From Albula goreensis (Eukaryota; Chordata; Actinopteri; Albuliformes; Albulidae): 64,000 nucleotides of DNA. Position numbers and translations under genes: made by a program. The stretch lies in the NCBI GenBank assembly GCA_022829145.1, contig CM040763.1, forward strand, positions 14,121,141 to 14,185,140, written 5' to 3'. This document shows positions 1 through 13,400 of the stretch, in pieces. Below the pieces are notes generated by a model, which was given only the letters and a program-made list of their open reading frames with translations, ran no database searches and was not told where the DNA came from. Position 1 is the first letter of the stretch. Each line of letters begins with the position of its first letter.

Positions 1-1800
1 AGTTTGGCCTCATTGCTGAGCATGTCAACAAAAATATGGAGCTTTACTCTGTGCAAATATGTCTTGCATCTCCTGGCTGTGATACCAAAAAAAAAAAAAA
101 AAAACTCTACAATAGACAAAACGTTTTCCCCTCTGCAGTACCTTCCAACTGCCTTTTCATATTTCGGACTGCAGCAAATACTAACTCGGCGCATAGCAAA
201 CTCTAAATTGGCAAGATGTGGCCAGTCACATGAGTCAGTGGAGTTTTCGCACTAATCAAGCGCTATCAGCCTGCAGGATGTGGTTTCTGGTGACAAATTC
301 ACACAGTAAATGCAGGTGATGGAAAAGAAACAAAACCCTTCAGCCGTGGGCTCCACATATCGCTACATACCTTGTATCTCTGAGCAGGGAGGATATTTCA
401 CTGGAGAGGAAAAATAAAATGTAGCCTAAAATAAATGGGTAAAATCTGAATCGGTAGGTCCCAGTTTTCATTATTTCTTTTCGTTACACAATTTTAGAAA
501 CCGCTCTGCTAGATGAGTCACTGTAAAACCACAAATACCATAGCGCATTTGTATCTACACTACAATGCACTACTTCACACAAAAAATGTACAAAATTTAA
601 ATCGTCTTACTAAGGTTGGCCTACACTTCTGTAAGTATTAATATTTATGACACTTCAATATTTCTTTGTTGGCTATGAAAAGGCCACCATTTTTAGGCCC
701 AGTGCCCCATCAGTACTGAAATACCCAGCAATACCTCCCAGCCCGGCCAGCACCCAGGACTCAGATCCATGGGAAATGATTTGAAGGTGCCTACAGCACA
801 CAGGGGAATGGGCAGCTCTTGCCAGGTATCATACAGGTGACAGCCAGGTCATGCCCATCCTATCTTACCTACCTCTTTGTTCCGGCAGTCACCACATCCC
901 TGACTGTAAACCCAGCTGGCGGCTCGCCCTCAGAGCTGCATGAATAATGGCTGAGCTGCCACAGAACATGCCAGAAAAACAAGGTTCCCTTCCATTCTGT
1001 GGAGCGCAGCGTGAGCTGAGGGCAATCCATGCCCGGAAAGAACAAAAAAAAAGCACAGTGCTAACACCAAAAGCAGTGTCCGATCCAAACATGAGCAACT
1101 GATATATCTAGCTTACCCATACGTTTTAAAAAAGTTGCAACAATTCATGCTTAATGTTGAGTTTTGAATGATGAGAAGTCAGTTATTTTGAACCTGTATG
1201 CACATCTGTGAACCCAATCATTTATTCCTCCTGATCCTATAGTTTGGTTTATATGCCCCAACATGGCCTGCACCTGCATTTAAATCAACGCTCAGGTACA
1301 GCTGGCTCATGAGCAGCAGTACCAACACTACTCCGCCTGAAAAATGGAGATGGCTGCCCTGAGTCCAGAGGCCAGAATCAGCCAGAAAGATATATCCTCA
1401 GAGTCAACAGGGTTAGTCCAGTATGTCACAGCACACAACAAATTACCAGGGTTTCCCAGAAGCTCTGCACTAAATAACTCTCCTGAAGCACCGGGTGGAC
1501 GAATAAATCCCTATGGGTTAATACTGCTGTCCCACTCTCTGGATGTCTGCTCTACAAAGGCACACACTTTATCACTAGGGACTTTATTAATGCTCCTCTT
1601 CCTCTTATTAACGTCATGACTTTTTTTTCCCCATTGCTTTAATATATGACAGGTACAGGAATCAGAGTTATGAAGACAGGGCTATGTGTTTCATAGTGTT
1701 GTCATAATTAAAAATTGCACTACCTTTTTTGCAGGACTGGAGGGCAGTTATAATGAAATATCAGATTAAATAAACATTTATCATCGAAACTTAATGCCAG

Positions 1801-1912
1801 ACTGAACAGCGTGTATTGCAATTGTGTGTATGTGTCATGTCTCCATTGAAAGAAATGTCAGTGGGGTTTTGTTGGTTAAATAAAGGATAAATAAAATATA
1901 AAATAAAAAGAA
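1801..1912 (+). mobile_element. Retroposon-like 3' tail
   Basis: The segment ends with GGTTAAATAAAGGATAAATA and then A-rich sequence. This closely resembles the common fish interspersed-repeat ending of the form GGTTAAATAAAGGTTAAATA followed by A's. Only the tail is recognisable, so the head and family cannot be given. It is probably an old truncated SINE or LINE copy. Confidence 0.4.
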
Positions 1913-4389
1913 ATTTGAGGTGATTATGAGGCCTGCAGCCAGCTGGCATTTTTTGGCTGGCACTACCTATATCATAACACCAGCTGTTATTGATAGCTTC
2001 CCTTTTTTCATTCCAGCATTCATTAAAAATAATGGTAACCCCATGAGAAATGGCACTTTTACACATAAGAAATTCTCACAGAGACTATTTGTTTGCCCTG
2101 AGAAGACTGCAGTGAATACAACACATTACATTAAGCAGGGACACAAACACTGAGTCTTGGGGTAGTGAATTCCCTGGTATTGAAGCTAAACACCTCACCC
2201 CTGTTTGCTGATTACTGACTATGGCTGGCCAGACAGCCATTAAGCTTGACTGGCCGAGGTACCTGACTCTAAAGTCTTGAGCAGAAGACTCCATTAAAAT
2301 ATGTTTTAAAGAGCAAAATGCCTGACTCTCTGATAAACAATCTCAGAAGAAGATATTTATCAAATGCACCTTTAAGGGCCATCCACTTAATGTTTGCTGA
2401 TATTTAACTTCAATCATATCTTACAGTTAACTTGCACCTAGAGCAGTTAATTCTCATCAACTGAAATTAAAAACTAAAATGTATATTTTATATAAATATT
2501 TTCACACTTTATATATGAAAAAGTGTTATTTCTTAATTGAGGGTCAACAAAGCTGGTGAAGTAAATTGCAAGCAGTCTTGCGAAAGAATGGAGTATGAGC
2601 AGGGGATTTGACATTGCAGTGTAAAGTATTTCTCAGATACGCCACTGGAGCTTCTAAAGGTGTCAACAAAGACATTCAAAACAAGAGCCAGCCATGTCTT
2701 TCCAGCCAGATACCTTCGAGGTTCAGTATAATGGGTAGTCCACAGCATAGAAATATAGCTGTCCTTATGCTACCTGGGGTAAGGCGAGTTTAAACCATGC
2801 TTTCTAGCAATGGAGTGCTGTAGAGGAGAGTCATCATTGGTAATCTCTCAGCCAGTGGTACTGCTGGTCCTGGAGAGCCACAAGGTATGTTGCATTCTGT
2901 TCTTCCTCAGCACTCAATGACCCAATGAAACAGCAGATTACGCAGTGAACTCACCTCACCTTTTTGAGACTGAACTTGCTGTGGAATTTCAAGTGAAAAC
3001 AAAAACCAGCATACACTGCAGTTTGCCAGGCCATGGAATGAAGACTACTGGTCTGGGCTGTAAGAAGTAAAATCCTCCCTGCTTTGCACAGAGGTGCTGC
3101 TGGCATGCCCGTGCAGGTGGCAGAGCAGCAGCTCAAGTGTTACATTCAGAAATGCTTATTGTAAGGAATACCAAAAAAAGGGGGGAAACCCTGCTTCACA
3201 GTTACCAACATTCATTTACCATCTACATATCTCCTATGTATTCCAAGAGGTATGTGAGAAAGTTATAATGAAATTCAATTTATTTTATCCATCCCTCTAT
3301 TGGGATGTTTTACAAGAACCATTAATAATTGCTGTGAAATGAATACAACTCTACATCCGGTCCTACATGTAAAGTAAAATCTGGTGAAGTTTTCTTTTCA
3401 GGCCCTCAATGTGCTTTGTTGTCACTACTGGTTAATAGGGTTGTATGTGCATGTCATTGTTGTTGCTTTCTCTTGCGATGTATCCTCTACAAAAGATCTG
3501 TGTTTCCCCAAACACAGACACAGCATTGAAATTCCAGTTTGCTAGACTGCTGCATTCCGTTACATAGTTCAACCCCCATATCAAGAGTCAGATCACAGGG
3601 ACTAATGCAGTTCACTGTACAGCATAAATGATCAAAGTGTAGACTAAGTATCTTTGAGAAGGTGATTAAAGACTCCGTTAGCCTGGTTCAGTGGCACTCT
3701 CAATGTACACATTTTATAGTGTAAAAAAAAAAAAAACATAATTCCTGAAAAAATGTGACAAATTATTTCATAAATGGAAAAGAAGAAAAAAAAAAACCAA
3801 GCTTTCTAATGACAGTCATGAATGTTACACTTAATCTTTCAGATTCACTCCCATTCACAGCAGTGCTTGAGGTAAAGAAACCAATTACTACATACTTTAG
3901 GTCAAATGAGCCCATGGGAAAGGAACAATCATTTTTGCTCATTTCAATCAATTGTTCTAATTTCATCACATTAACGAGGGAGTGCCCACTGCGCTATTAA
4001 AGTAGCCCAAAGCAGCAGAGTAAACAGACTAATTCAGAAAGCTCCAGACGACAGGTAATTAGAAACCCAGCTTGCAAAAAAAATGAAATCTCTGCTCATC
4101 AGTCGTCTCAGACAGATGTGCCATAAAGCATCCAACCAACTTTATGTTTATTAGCTTGGCTTCTGCCACAGTACTCTTCTGTGCAGGTGGAATAGCAATT
4201 AACGTATAATGTATAATTAATTCATAATTGTTGATGCAACTGTCACATTAATTATGTTATTGTTGTAGGCAGCGCAAAAATTCTGGTAAAGGTATGACTC
4301 TTAAAATTTTTGTTTTGTGAAGTAAGTATATTATATATTTTTTTTATGGATTCTTTTTTTATTGATTTTTACCCAGATTTTTTCCCGTT

Positions 4390-4710
4390 TTTCCCAACCC
4401 AAACTTGTTCAACCGCACTAGTTGACTTCGCCGCAGCACCCGCTGTGACAGCTTTGGGAGGCGAGGCCGAGCATGTGACTCCTCCAATTCACGTCATGAC
4501 AATCTTGCTTCTATTCACGTTACAGCCACACCACTAATTGCACACTGCCTAAGACGTTGGAGGATGGCGCAGTTAGTGTACCGTTGGTTTGTGCTGCCAG
4601 CATGTCAGAGAGGATGCTATGGTGATGAGACCAACTATTAGCCGGCTTACCCCGTATTGAATCCCAGGCGAGGCTGGCCAATTGTTGCCTCACAAAGGGG
4701 CAACATTTTA
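4390..4710. repeat. Possible interspersed repeat of unknown class
   Basis: A stretch of higher GC and CpG than its surroundings includes GGAGGCGAGGCCGAGCATGT and, near 4,640-4,690, GCCGGCTTACCCC and GGCTGGCCAATTGTTGCC. The wording resembles a moderately repeated sequence I have met in fish genomes, but I cannot name the family or define its ends. No coding potential was seen. The call rests on memory of similar text and on base composition. Confidence 0.3.
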
Positions 4711-5179
4711 TCCTATGAGATACCCAGAGGCCCTTTTTTATGGACTCTGATGCTTAGGGTTGATTCACAAAGGACAAACTGGAAACATGTAATCGAATGT
4801 ATGCTGTCAAAAGTATGACAAACAGGCACTGGACCAATGGAGAAGCAGCCCATGGAAGTGGACAGCACAGACATGGCTGAGACTACAATGTCTTTTTTAG
4901 TCAGCTGAAATAATGACTTTACCACCAAATATCCTCATGTTGTCCAACTTGTGGATAAAATCAAGCTCTTAATGCAGCTAAAAGCACAATGGTCAATGCA
5001 GGCAATCAACACTTAGTTGAGGTTAGAAAGTGACATGTGCCCTATGTTGCTGTTAGGAGAATTAGGAGAGACTTAGTTAATTGCCACAATTATTCTGGGC
5101 ATTTTACAGTTGCATAGCAAATGCAGTCCTTAAACACTACCAGTGAAAAACATCACTAAAGATAGCCTATCACTTTTGA

Positions 5180-5385
5180 TTGGCAGTATGGCCTAGTGGA
5201 TAAGGAACTGGGCATTATATCAGAAAGTTGACACTGCTTTTGGATCACTGGAATAGGTGTTAAACATATGCTGCTCTTAATAATATGTAGTAGTATACTG
5301 GGGAACAACACTGAGCATTGGAGAGTAAAAAAAGGGGAAGCCTCGCAAGTCATGCTCGATAAGAGCCTCTGTAAAGCAAGCCGGC
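5180..5385 (+). mobile_element. tRNA-derived SINE (V-SINE-like), degraded
   Basis: TGGCCTAGTGG at 5,189-5,199 fits the RNA polymerase III A box, and the run that follows it has the layout of a fish tRNA-derived SINE head. The B box is decayed. At 5,358-5,371 GATAAGAGCCTCTG matches the usual GATAAGAGCGTCTG core found near the 3' part of V-SINE-type elements. About 200 bp long and clearly old. It lies within lrba intron 1. Confidence 0.6.
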
Positions 5386-5989
5386 TAATCTTTGATAATA
5401 TCTAAAGCTGGGTGAAGCACTGCATTTACTGAGCCATTTTCACTCTCTCACGACTGAGTCTGAATGGTTTCACAACTTATCACTCTTAAAACATAAAACG
5501 CATCAGAATAAGATTACATATTAATACAGATACTATTATGCCTAATATTCAGATGACATATGGCATACATTAACACCAATTATGACTTACAGCACATAGC
5601 CTTCATAGAGAGAAATATAAGACCAGACCCATGAATACAATGAAGCAAGACACAAACATGCTTTTTGCGATGGCTGATTAAGGAGATGCATTTTTGGATC
5701 CCAGATCATTAGGAAATGCTCCTCTGCAAATCCAACTGTGCTCATGTTATGCAACACTGAGACATTAATAATTTCTTACCAAGTGCCTTATGTTAATGAG
5801 CCTGAAGAGATCAAACATGACTTGGATAAGACACAGGAAAAACGTTGCCTTGGCTCCAGCCCGTGTACTACTGTGTTGATACGTGGACTGAGGCACAACC
5901 TTCACTAAACCATCATAAATGCTCCTTTTTTACAAAAACCTTCATTCTGTTTGATCATTTAAATCAATGCCTGCTGCCCCACGATGCAC

Positions 5990-7440
5990 TGCTTCTCTCG
6001 GATTATCTCCAAAAGATCGATATTCCATCAGACCCGTGTTCACTCTGGGTGGTGAGTGGAGAAAACCAGAACAAAAGTTAAACAAAAGGTGGCCAAAAGG
6101 AGGTGTCAGAGCCCTCCAGACTGCCAGGAGGATAGGGCAAGGGGCCCTCTGGAAGGCCTACAGGGGTAGCTGGCGAGAGGGCAGCCGAGTCCTTCAGGCA
6201 TAGGGGAGGCGGCCGGGCCATCTGGCAGGTCCGCTGGGTCAGCAGGCGGTGGAGAGCAGGCCAGGCCCTCTGGCAGGCCTGAACTGGACCACAGGAAGGG
6301 CAGGATTCCTCAGCAGCAGTGGGTGGTGGAGCCAGATCCTGCTGAGGCTCTGACGTGGGGTGGGCTAGGACTGGAGGTGGCTGGATTGCGGCAGTTGGCG
6401 CGAGGGAGCAGCCGGGCCGAGTGTCTTCCTCTCCTCCTCAGTTAAGGTAAGGAGGAGCCGGTGGACCCTGATGTTGGTTGGTGTCGGGCACTCACCCCAA
6501 TGGTGGACTCCATAGAGCTCACAGCTCCCGCACCAAACCTCCTCCACCTCAGGATACACCGTCCAATGGTGGTCATCCTCACACCACTCACACCACAAGA
6601 AAATTCTTGCAAGCTCCTGTCAGGGATCGACCTCCCCAGATGGACTATGCCTCTTTCCGGGAGGGGTCCAGGCCTCAGACTGCCAGGGGGCACCCCTGTC
6701 AAGCACCGGGGCTGATGTGTGGCCTTCCCCCACTGCTAGGCCTAGCAGCTCCCCAGGAAGTCTGCATTTATCTTGCATGCTATTTATCCCTTTTAAGTCG
6801 CATCCGAAATTGCATACTACGCCTGTATAGTAGGCAAAAATCAGTACTCATGTCCGAAATCTCATGGTGTACTGCTTCCGGAAAAATTCTGCAGTGTGCA
6901 AGGACTGCACACTGCACAATCCCACAAGGCCGTCAGGTGGATAGATACCAAAGAAGAAGATGGCAGAGACGGCGGAGTTCTGTGAAATTCGATGATGGAA
7001 GTACATCAGTTATAAACTTCCGGCTATTAGACTGGGGAAAATAGCGACCGTTATATCTATGGCAGTATGCCTGAAAACTTGCATAATGCACTGAGTAGTA
7101 GGCACTACGTGGACAGAAGGGCAGTACGCTTTCATTCGAATTTAGTAGGCACTGATTAGTATGCGATTTCGGACATAGCCCAGAAACTGACAGAAGTTGA
7201 AGGGGGAGGAGAGCAGAGGAGCTTGCCGCTCCCTCCACCTCTCCCGGCACCACAGCACAGTGTGCCTGTTCAGCCCGTCAGTGTGTGCCACCCCAGTGCA
7301 TGCCTATGGGCCCTGGCACCAGGTTCAGAGGCTTGGGCTCCGCTATCTGAGGCAGTCATCGCAGTCCCACATGGCCCCTCAGAGACGGAAGGGTGGGGAG
7401 CTCTCAGGAAATGGCAGCAGGTCTCATTAGGAGTACATGC
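5990..7440. repeat. GC-rich repeat-like block interrupted by a small DNA transposon
   Basis: An abrupt GC-rich block in an AT-rich intron. Its left part contains spaced copies of a motif like GGCCCTCTGGCAGGCC, near 6,143, 6,214 and 6,263, so it has an internal degenerate tandem organisation. The GC-rich character resumes at about 7,195-7,440, after the inserted element at about 6,797-7,181. I cannot assign a class: no clear terminal repeats and no convincing protein were seen. The open frames across it look incidental to the low stop density of GC-rich sequence. Confidence 0.45.
6797..7181. mobile_element. Small nonautonomous DNA transposon (MITE)
   Basis: About 385 bp with terminal inverted repeats. 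The left end reads CCGAAATTGCATACTA from about 6,803. The right end, on the opposite strand, reads GGGCTATGTCCGAAATCGCA and continues TACTA. The outermost eight bases of the left end have decayed. Subterminal TAGTAGGC occurs near both ends. The TIR resembles the widespread fish GGGCTGTGTCCCAAATCGCA ends of nonautonomous hAT or Harbinger-type elements; I do not commit to a superfamily because no clear target-site duplication is visible. It interrupts a GC-rich repeat. Confidence 0.65.
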
Positions 7441-10400
7441 ATGAAATAATCTGAACTCTGACAGCTCTGTCTGAGTTACCTCACACCAAAACACTGTGAG
7501 AACTCTTTCCCAGTATCGGCATATACAACATGACAGATTTTTTACACAGCTAAATTCAGAATCAGATTTAGACATGAATGTATTATTTTTAAGAAATGCA
7601 TGGCTGTCCCAAGGAAGTAGACCTCCTAAGCACAGAACGGCTATTTTAAGAGGCATAAAGTGACACAATTGCACTATGTAGGGCAGTGGAGGGCTACATG
7701 AGCAAAGTGTTTACCTTCCTATAACAGAGTTACTGCAAAGCTATGCTATGGTATACTAATGGAAAATGATCGTATTCCTTTTTGTCAAACTGTATCCAAT
7801 GTACTAGAACACTGAGAAGGGAATGGTAGTTGTGTGTTAGGCAGCACAAAGAAACACTTCAGAGACACAGCTGCTAATTAAAGTCTGTCTTAATGAGCGC
7901 AGCCCTGGTTACCCCACCACCCCCTGAAAAAACAACAGCAGCTAAATCATCGGCAGCTCTGACCACTTCAAAACAACAGCTTCACCTGTAACCTGAGAGC
8001 CACTTTAAAAACCCCGCCTTCTCTGACCTATGTCTCATCGATTTCTGATGAATGAAAATCACGCTACGCAGCCTATCAGATAAAGTGTCCGCTCATCACT
8101 GGATTTTCTCAAACACTTCAATTTAGCAAATGAAAATAAAATAATGGTGATCTGGAAGTGGAAGATCTCCAACACAAAACCACAACTGATTAGTTAAGTA
8201 ATACAAATATTCCTCAAGCAAGACGTTTTAATTAAACAATCAGTGATTGGTTTATAACCAGTCATTAACAACTACCATTGATTACCATTGTGGCTTCAGT
8301 GTAGCCTTAACTGAAAACCATAAAACATTTATAAACAATAGAAATCTTCTCCTTATGGAGGCCATTATAGGAAATCAACACAACACAAACATGATTTTTG
8401 ATTTTACAATCTGATGTTATTTAGTCCAATACATCTCTTTAGGATTAATATCACATTTCTGTTTATAGGCTGAATTGGGTGTTCTTTCTGTTTTTCAGTA
8501 CATAAGGGGCCAAGACAACCTCTGCTGTTTATACGATACAATTTCAAGACAATCAGAATTAATTCCACATATTTCTCACAGTGTAATTAAGACGGAAAAC
8601 GGGCACTGAAGACGCCGGGTAGACCACGCTCTGCTAATGAGACTCACAGCATTAGCGGTGGATAAGACAAGAGCAGCCTGCCAGGAAAGTGGGCCACAGT
8701 TATGAGGGATGATTGGGCAGCCAAGCCCCTGCCAAATCACTGCCTCACACCAAACCACCAAGCTCCTGATATGGCAGCAAAAACTGATGCTGGCCTGTGA
8801 AAAGGCATTCTGCTCAGAATACACTGTAGGGGATATGTATGTACACAATGGAAGCACTTCTTCCAATAAAAAAGGTCAGACCAGAATTCATAATGCTAAG
8901 GCAACAGAGGCTTCGCCCCAAAAGAGGCATTAAAAGGCCATGCAGTGCACGCTGGGGATCGCTCTTCAAACTTCACCAACAAATAAGGCCAAATAATTAT
9001 CACCTGCCTCCAGGAGGAAAAAAAAACATAAAAACAACTCACTTTTTTTAATTATCATGTGTCAAAATAGTGTGAAACACAGCTACAAAGACCTACGTGT
9101 GTGTTCTGTTTTAGTATTATAAGCATGTCATGCTGCAGCCATGACACACCTCCTGAAAACACAGGCTTGCCCCAGCCAAGGAGCTTATCTCCCTTTCTGT
9201 AGCATGAATCAATCAGCTTGAGCTGTAAGCACACCATCCACAGTGGATGCCTCTAGCTCTGAGCCAATCCCCCAATCCCTCTCTGATGCCAACAGCCAGA
9301 CAGCCAAGCAATGGTTACAGTGCTGTGGTCCAAATAGAGATGCACACACAAATATATTTAGCCTGGCTTTGATTAAATATACTGTGGGCGCGCGCGTGTA
9401 CGTGTGTGTGTGTTTGGGGGGGAGGTTAGATTTGTAAACCGTGTTTAACGATGTGCGTTGGGTCAAATGTAGCTGAGGTCGGAAACGAGGCATCCAAACA
9501 TAAACAAAGCCTATTGTGAATTAGTCACGTCTCACTGCACTGTCCCTTTGTTCCCTGGTTCCTGTGATTCAGTACACTGTGCTGTTAATGGTCTCGGCCA
9601 TAGCTCTCATCACCCCAAGCCCCCTTCCACCCCCCTGTCTTATCAAGTTTTCCTCTCCTCGCCTTATTCCGCCCAGTTCAGTAACTGCAGAGGACAGGCT
9701 CTGTGTGTCTGTGTGTGTGTGTGTGGGGCTGTGGCTCGTTGACAGCTCCAGGAGCCACCGCTAACTGGCTGTTCTGGAGACGGCTGCAGAAGCAACTCCA
9801 CGGCTCAAAAACACAGACAGCTGGCATCTCTTCAGGAGCTCAGTGCTCCAGAGTTTAAACCATCAAATCACAGGAATTTGAAGTACCCATTAAAAATGCA
9901 TTCATTCCTTTGCTGTGCTAGAAGATATCCTCACAACTTTTATGACTTTTTTGTAACCATTTTATTTTTCTTATTTGCATTTGTTTATAGCAGGGCAGGG
10001 GAAAGTGAATCATGGTAGAAAACCTAAGAGGGTTTCAAAAGCATGTTCTGCAATTTCACATACATTCAGTACATAGCTAAAACTGGTGTCGCTCTTACTT
10101 TGGTTCACCACAACGACTTAACTGCATGGCACAGACCGAGTTGGCCTAAAAAAAATCTTTGTGTTTTCAGCATACAGATGCCTCTACCTCCACACCTCAG
10201 AAGTGCGCTGGTGTGAATGTAGGGCATCCTATTTAAGTGAGGGTACGTCTGGTGAATTCACTGTTCCCTGCTTCCACAGCATTACACCTGGTAGGAGAGG
10301 CTCTGGCAGCCAGACAGATGGAGATGGCAGAAATAGCACGAGACAAGGAAAACAGGTCATAGGAAAAGCACACATCTACAGCATCATCACTTCTGAGCAA

Positions 10401-13400
10401 GCTGCTCCTGCATGGAGTGATTAAATGCCATACTATAATGTCTAATGAGATTTTTTTCCTACCTACTCCATCTCTCTTGCATACATTTTTAAACAAAACA
10501 TATATTAAGACATTTCGGAAACACACACATACACAGTTTAACAGCGGAAACACAAGTAAGAAATCAGCTGCTAAATCAATGCATCATCTAAATATTTGCA
10601 AAAAGGCAGGCATGTTTTCTGAAGAACTGCATGTTTTTTCTAGAAAATATGATAAAATGAATCCACGTCATGGAGGTGTTACATTCTGGTTTGACTTTGA
10701 AAATGAGAGGGCAGTTCAGGCTCAGATTTTCACAGCTCCTTCTGGTAGAATTCCTTCCTTCATACTTGGTTTTCTGTTGTGACGAGCTTCTTTGCATAAA
10801 AATATTCCAATTCAAACATTTTCAGATTTGGGTGAACAGATTGCAACGGCAGGTCAAAACAAATGCCTTGTAATGTATTCGAATCTATCATGGGAACATG
10901 ATTTGTCCATGATGTGGCTAAGGGCACCAGTGCAATAAGATGCGAATTTAGTCCAAAGCAAAACAGATCCACCTCCTTATTTCACAAAGATTTTCCGTCT
11001 TAACAAAGATGAGCTTTTATGTATCGACAGCAAACACACTGCTGGTGACCATGTCCGTGAAGGTCGATTTCTGTTTCAGTTAACTGCAAACACGTGACCC
11101 CAGGTGTCATTTGGATGCAGTCTGACAAGTCAGTACCTCCACTTATTTTCATGCTGTGGGTCCTAAAGCAGCTGCTTACAGGCAACATGAACATCAAATG
11201 AGCATGAAAGGAGAGTTTTTAAGACTATGCATTCACGCAATCTCAAGGAGTATCCTTTACTTCCATTATGAGCTAACTGTTGCCTTTGGAACCAAGCCTT
11301 CTCACTTTTCACGCAGGATTTTGTTCTCCTGGCAAGATAGCAGTCATACAAGTAAGCTTGAAATTTTTATAATGGACACAAAAGAGTAAAATGGTAGCGA
11401 CATTTTTTAAACACAGGTCTATTGGTGATTTTTATTCATCATCACTCAACTTGTGGAGGTGTGAGAACCTTTGCCTGTACCTTTGAGCCATAATGGCAGC
11501 AGGGCTTCTGCTAAGCAAATAAGTAATACAGAACCTAATGCAATAAATGCTGATATTTGTTTCTTCCAGTGCATAGCCTCATTTATTACCTAATGGTAAT
11601 GTCTTTGTAGCAACTTTGCCACTACGTTACAGAAGCTTCAATTCATCTCCGGACAAACAGAAACAGACAGAAACCAGACAGAAACCAGATTACATTAACC
11701 TGATTCATTATTGCAATAGCTGCAAGAATATGCAATGAAATATACCTTCAGATGTCCTCTTTAAGAAAACTGTCATTTGTAAAATGACTGCTTAGTCACT
11801 GAAGTTGCTCAGTGCCGAGTTAACACACATCAAATAACATTTTAATACCGTCCCATAAAGAGTAACTGTTTTTACACAAACATAAATCAGGCCTGAAAGC
11901 ATTTTCAGATATCCTGTACAATAAGTAATATAAAGATGAAAACTGTAGCAATAACACACTGAATTTTACTTACGATACTGGAATATCATCACCAGCTGAA
12001 ATAATCTTATCTCATTCCCACATGTAGTGTAAAATTTAAACACTGTGAGATCTGCTACATTGATTTCAACTGAAAAACAGAGATAAGAAAATTCATCCTA
12101 TTACTGTTTAAGGTTTATCACATACTGTGACATGCATAAAGCATACAAGCCCATATTTTCAGGGACTTGTTCTTAAAGTGTTTCATTTTCATAGCCTAAC
12201 CATGAAGGAAAATAATGCGCATGTAGAATAGCTTGTGGTTTGATTTGCACGGATGAAACGATGACAACTGTGACACTGATCACATCCTGTATGTTCAGAT
12301 TCTTCTCTGACGATACAAATATAACAAATCAGTCTATACTTAACCACTGCACAAATACCTTATGGTGAGTTGAAATTTCATAGTTTCATACAAACAAAAA
12401 CTGAACAACATGATCACATTCTCAAAACAATTTTATGTATTGCTTTGAGATGTTGTTTTAAACCAATGAAAATAAATCTGGAGTTAGTAAGATCATGTTA
12501 CCATCCAGAAAATTCTATAATTTTATTCAAATACATTGTACTTTTTAATGACATCAACATTAGCTTTTCAATGTAGATTTATATTAGGGGTGCAGTTTGC
12601 TAATATCTGATTTAATTAAATGAATAATTTTTCATTAGTTGAAGTTTATCAGCAAGTCCATCACAGTAGTCACCATGTTCAACATGTGTCTCAAGAATAA
12701 AAAATAATCTTAAAATTTGCAGGAAAGGACAAGAAGAAATATTTTGTGACAAACATGTCGCAGAATTTCTATTCCCATGTATGCTGGTGAATTTTTTACA
12801 TTAATGGCAGAAAAAGTCAGCCTTTTATCTCCCCTCTCCACCAGACTCTGCAGTGATTACCCTAGTCTGTAATTACACTTGGCCTGGAGTAAATGCAGCT
12901 CAGGTCAGTTCACTATCAAAAATAATGATGGCACTAATGGTGCCACATCATCAAATAAATTAAACTTTAATGCAGTGCCAGGATGTTTCAAAGATTACTG
13001 TTGCATAATGGAAGCAATGACCAAGATCCTCTCTGAGAAGCACTGAAACTTCATTAGTGGAATGTGATTATCCATTTTTTCCTCATTTTCTGGTTTTAAA
13101 TATATTCATTTTTGGAGAATACGGCCACACAGATGACAAAAATTATAACTGAGTGAGCATCATATTTCCCCCCCAAACACTACTTTAAAAATGTACATGA
13201 AATGTTTATGCCGTCTTAATTAATCTAAAACATTTCAAAATACAGTTCTGTAAATTATTGACAGAGAGAAACCTATAGATATTAACACAGCTGGTCAACA
13301 TGGAGACACAATACACACATACTGCACACAGTTAGAAGTGTTTCACAGGTGAAGAGTACACTCTTTGATAAAATAATACCCTAAAGAGTGTCCATGCATT

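Noticed and set aside
6478-7044. 188-codon plus-strand open frame
   Set aside because: It runs from the GC-rich repeat straight into the nested TIR element, so it joins two unrelated sequences and cannot be an old gene. Low stop density in GC-rich DNA explains it.
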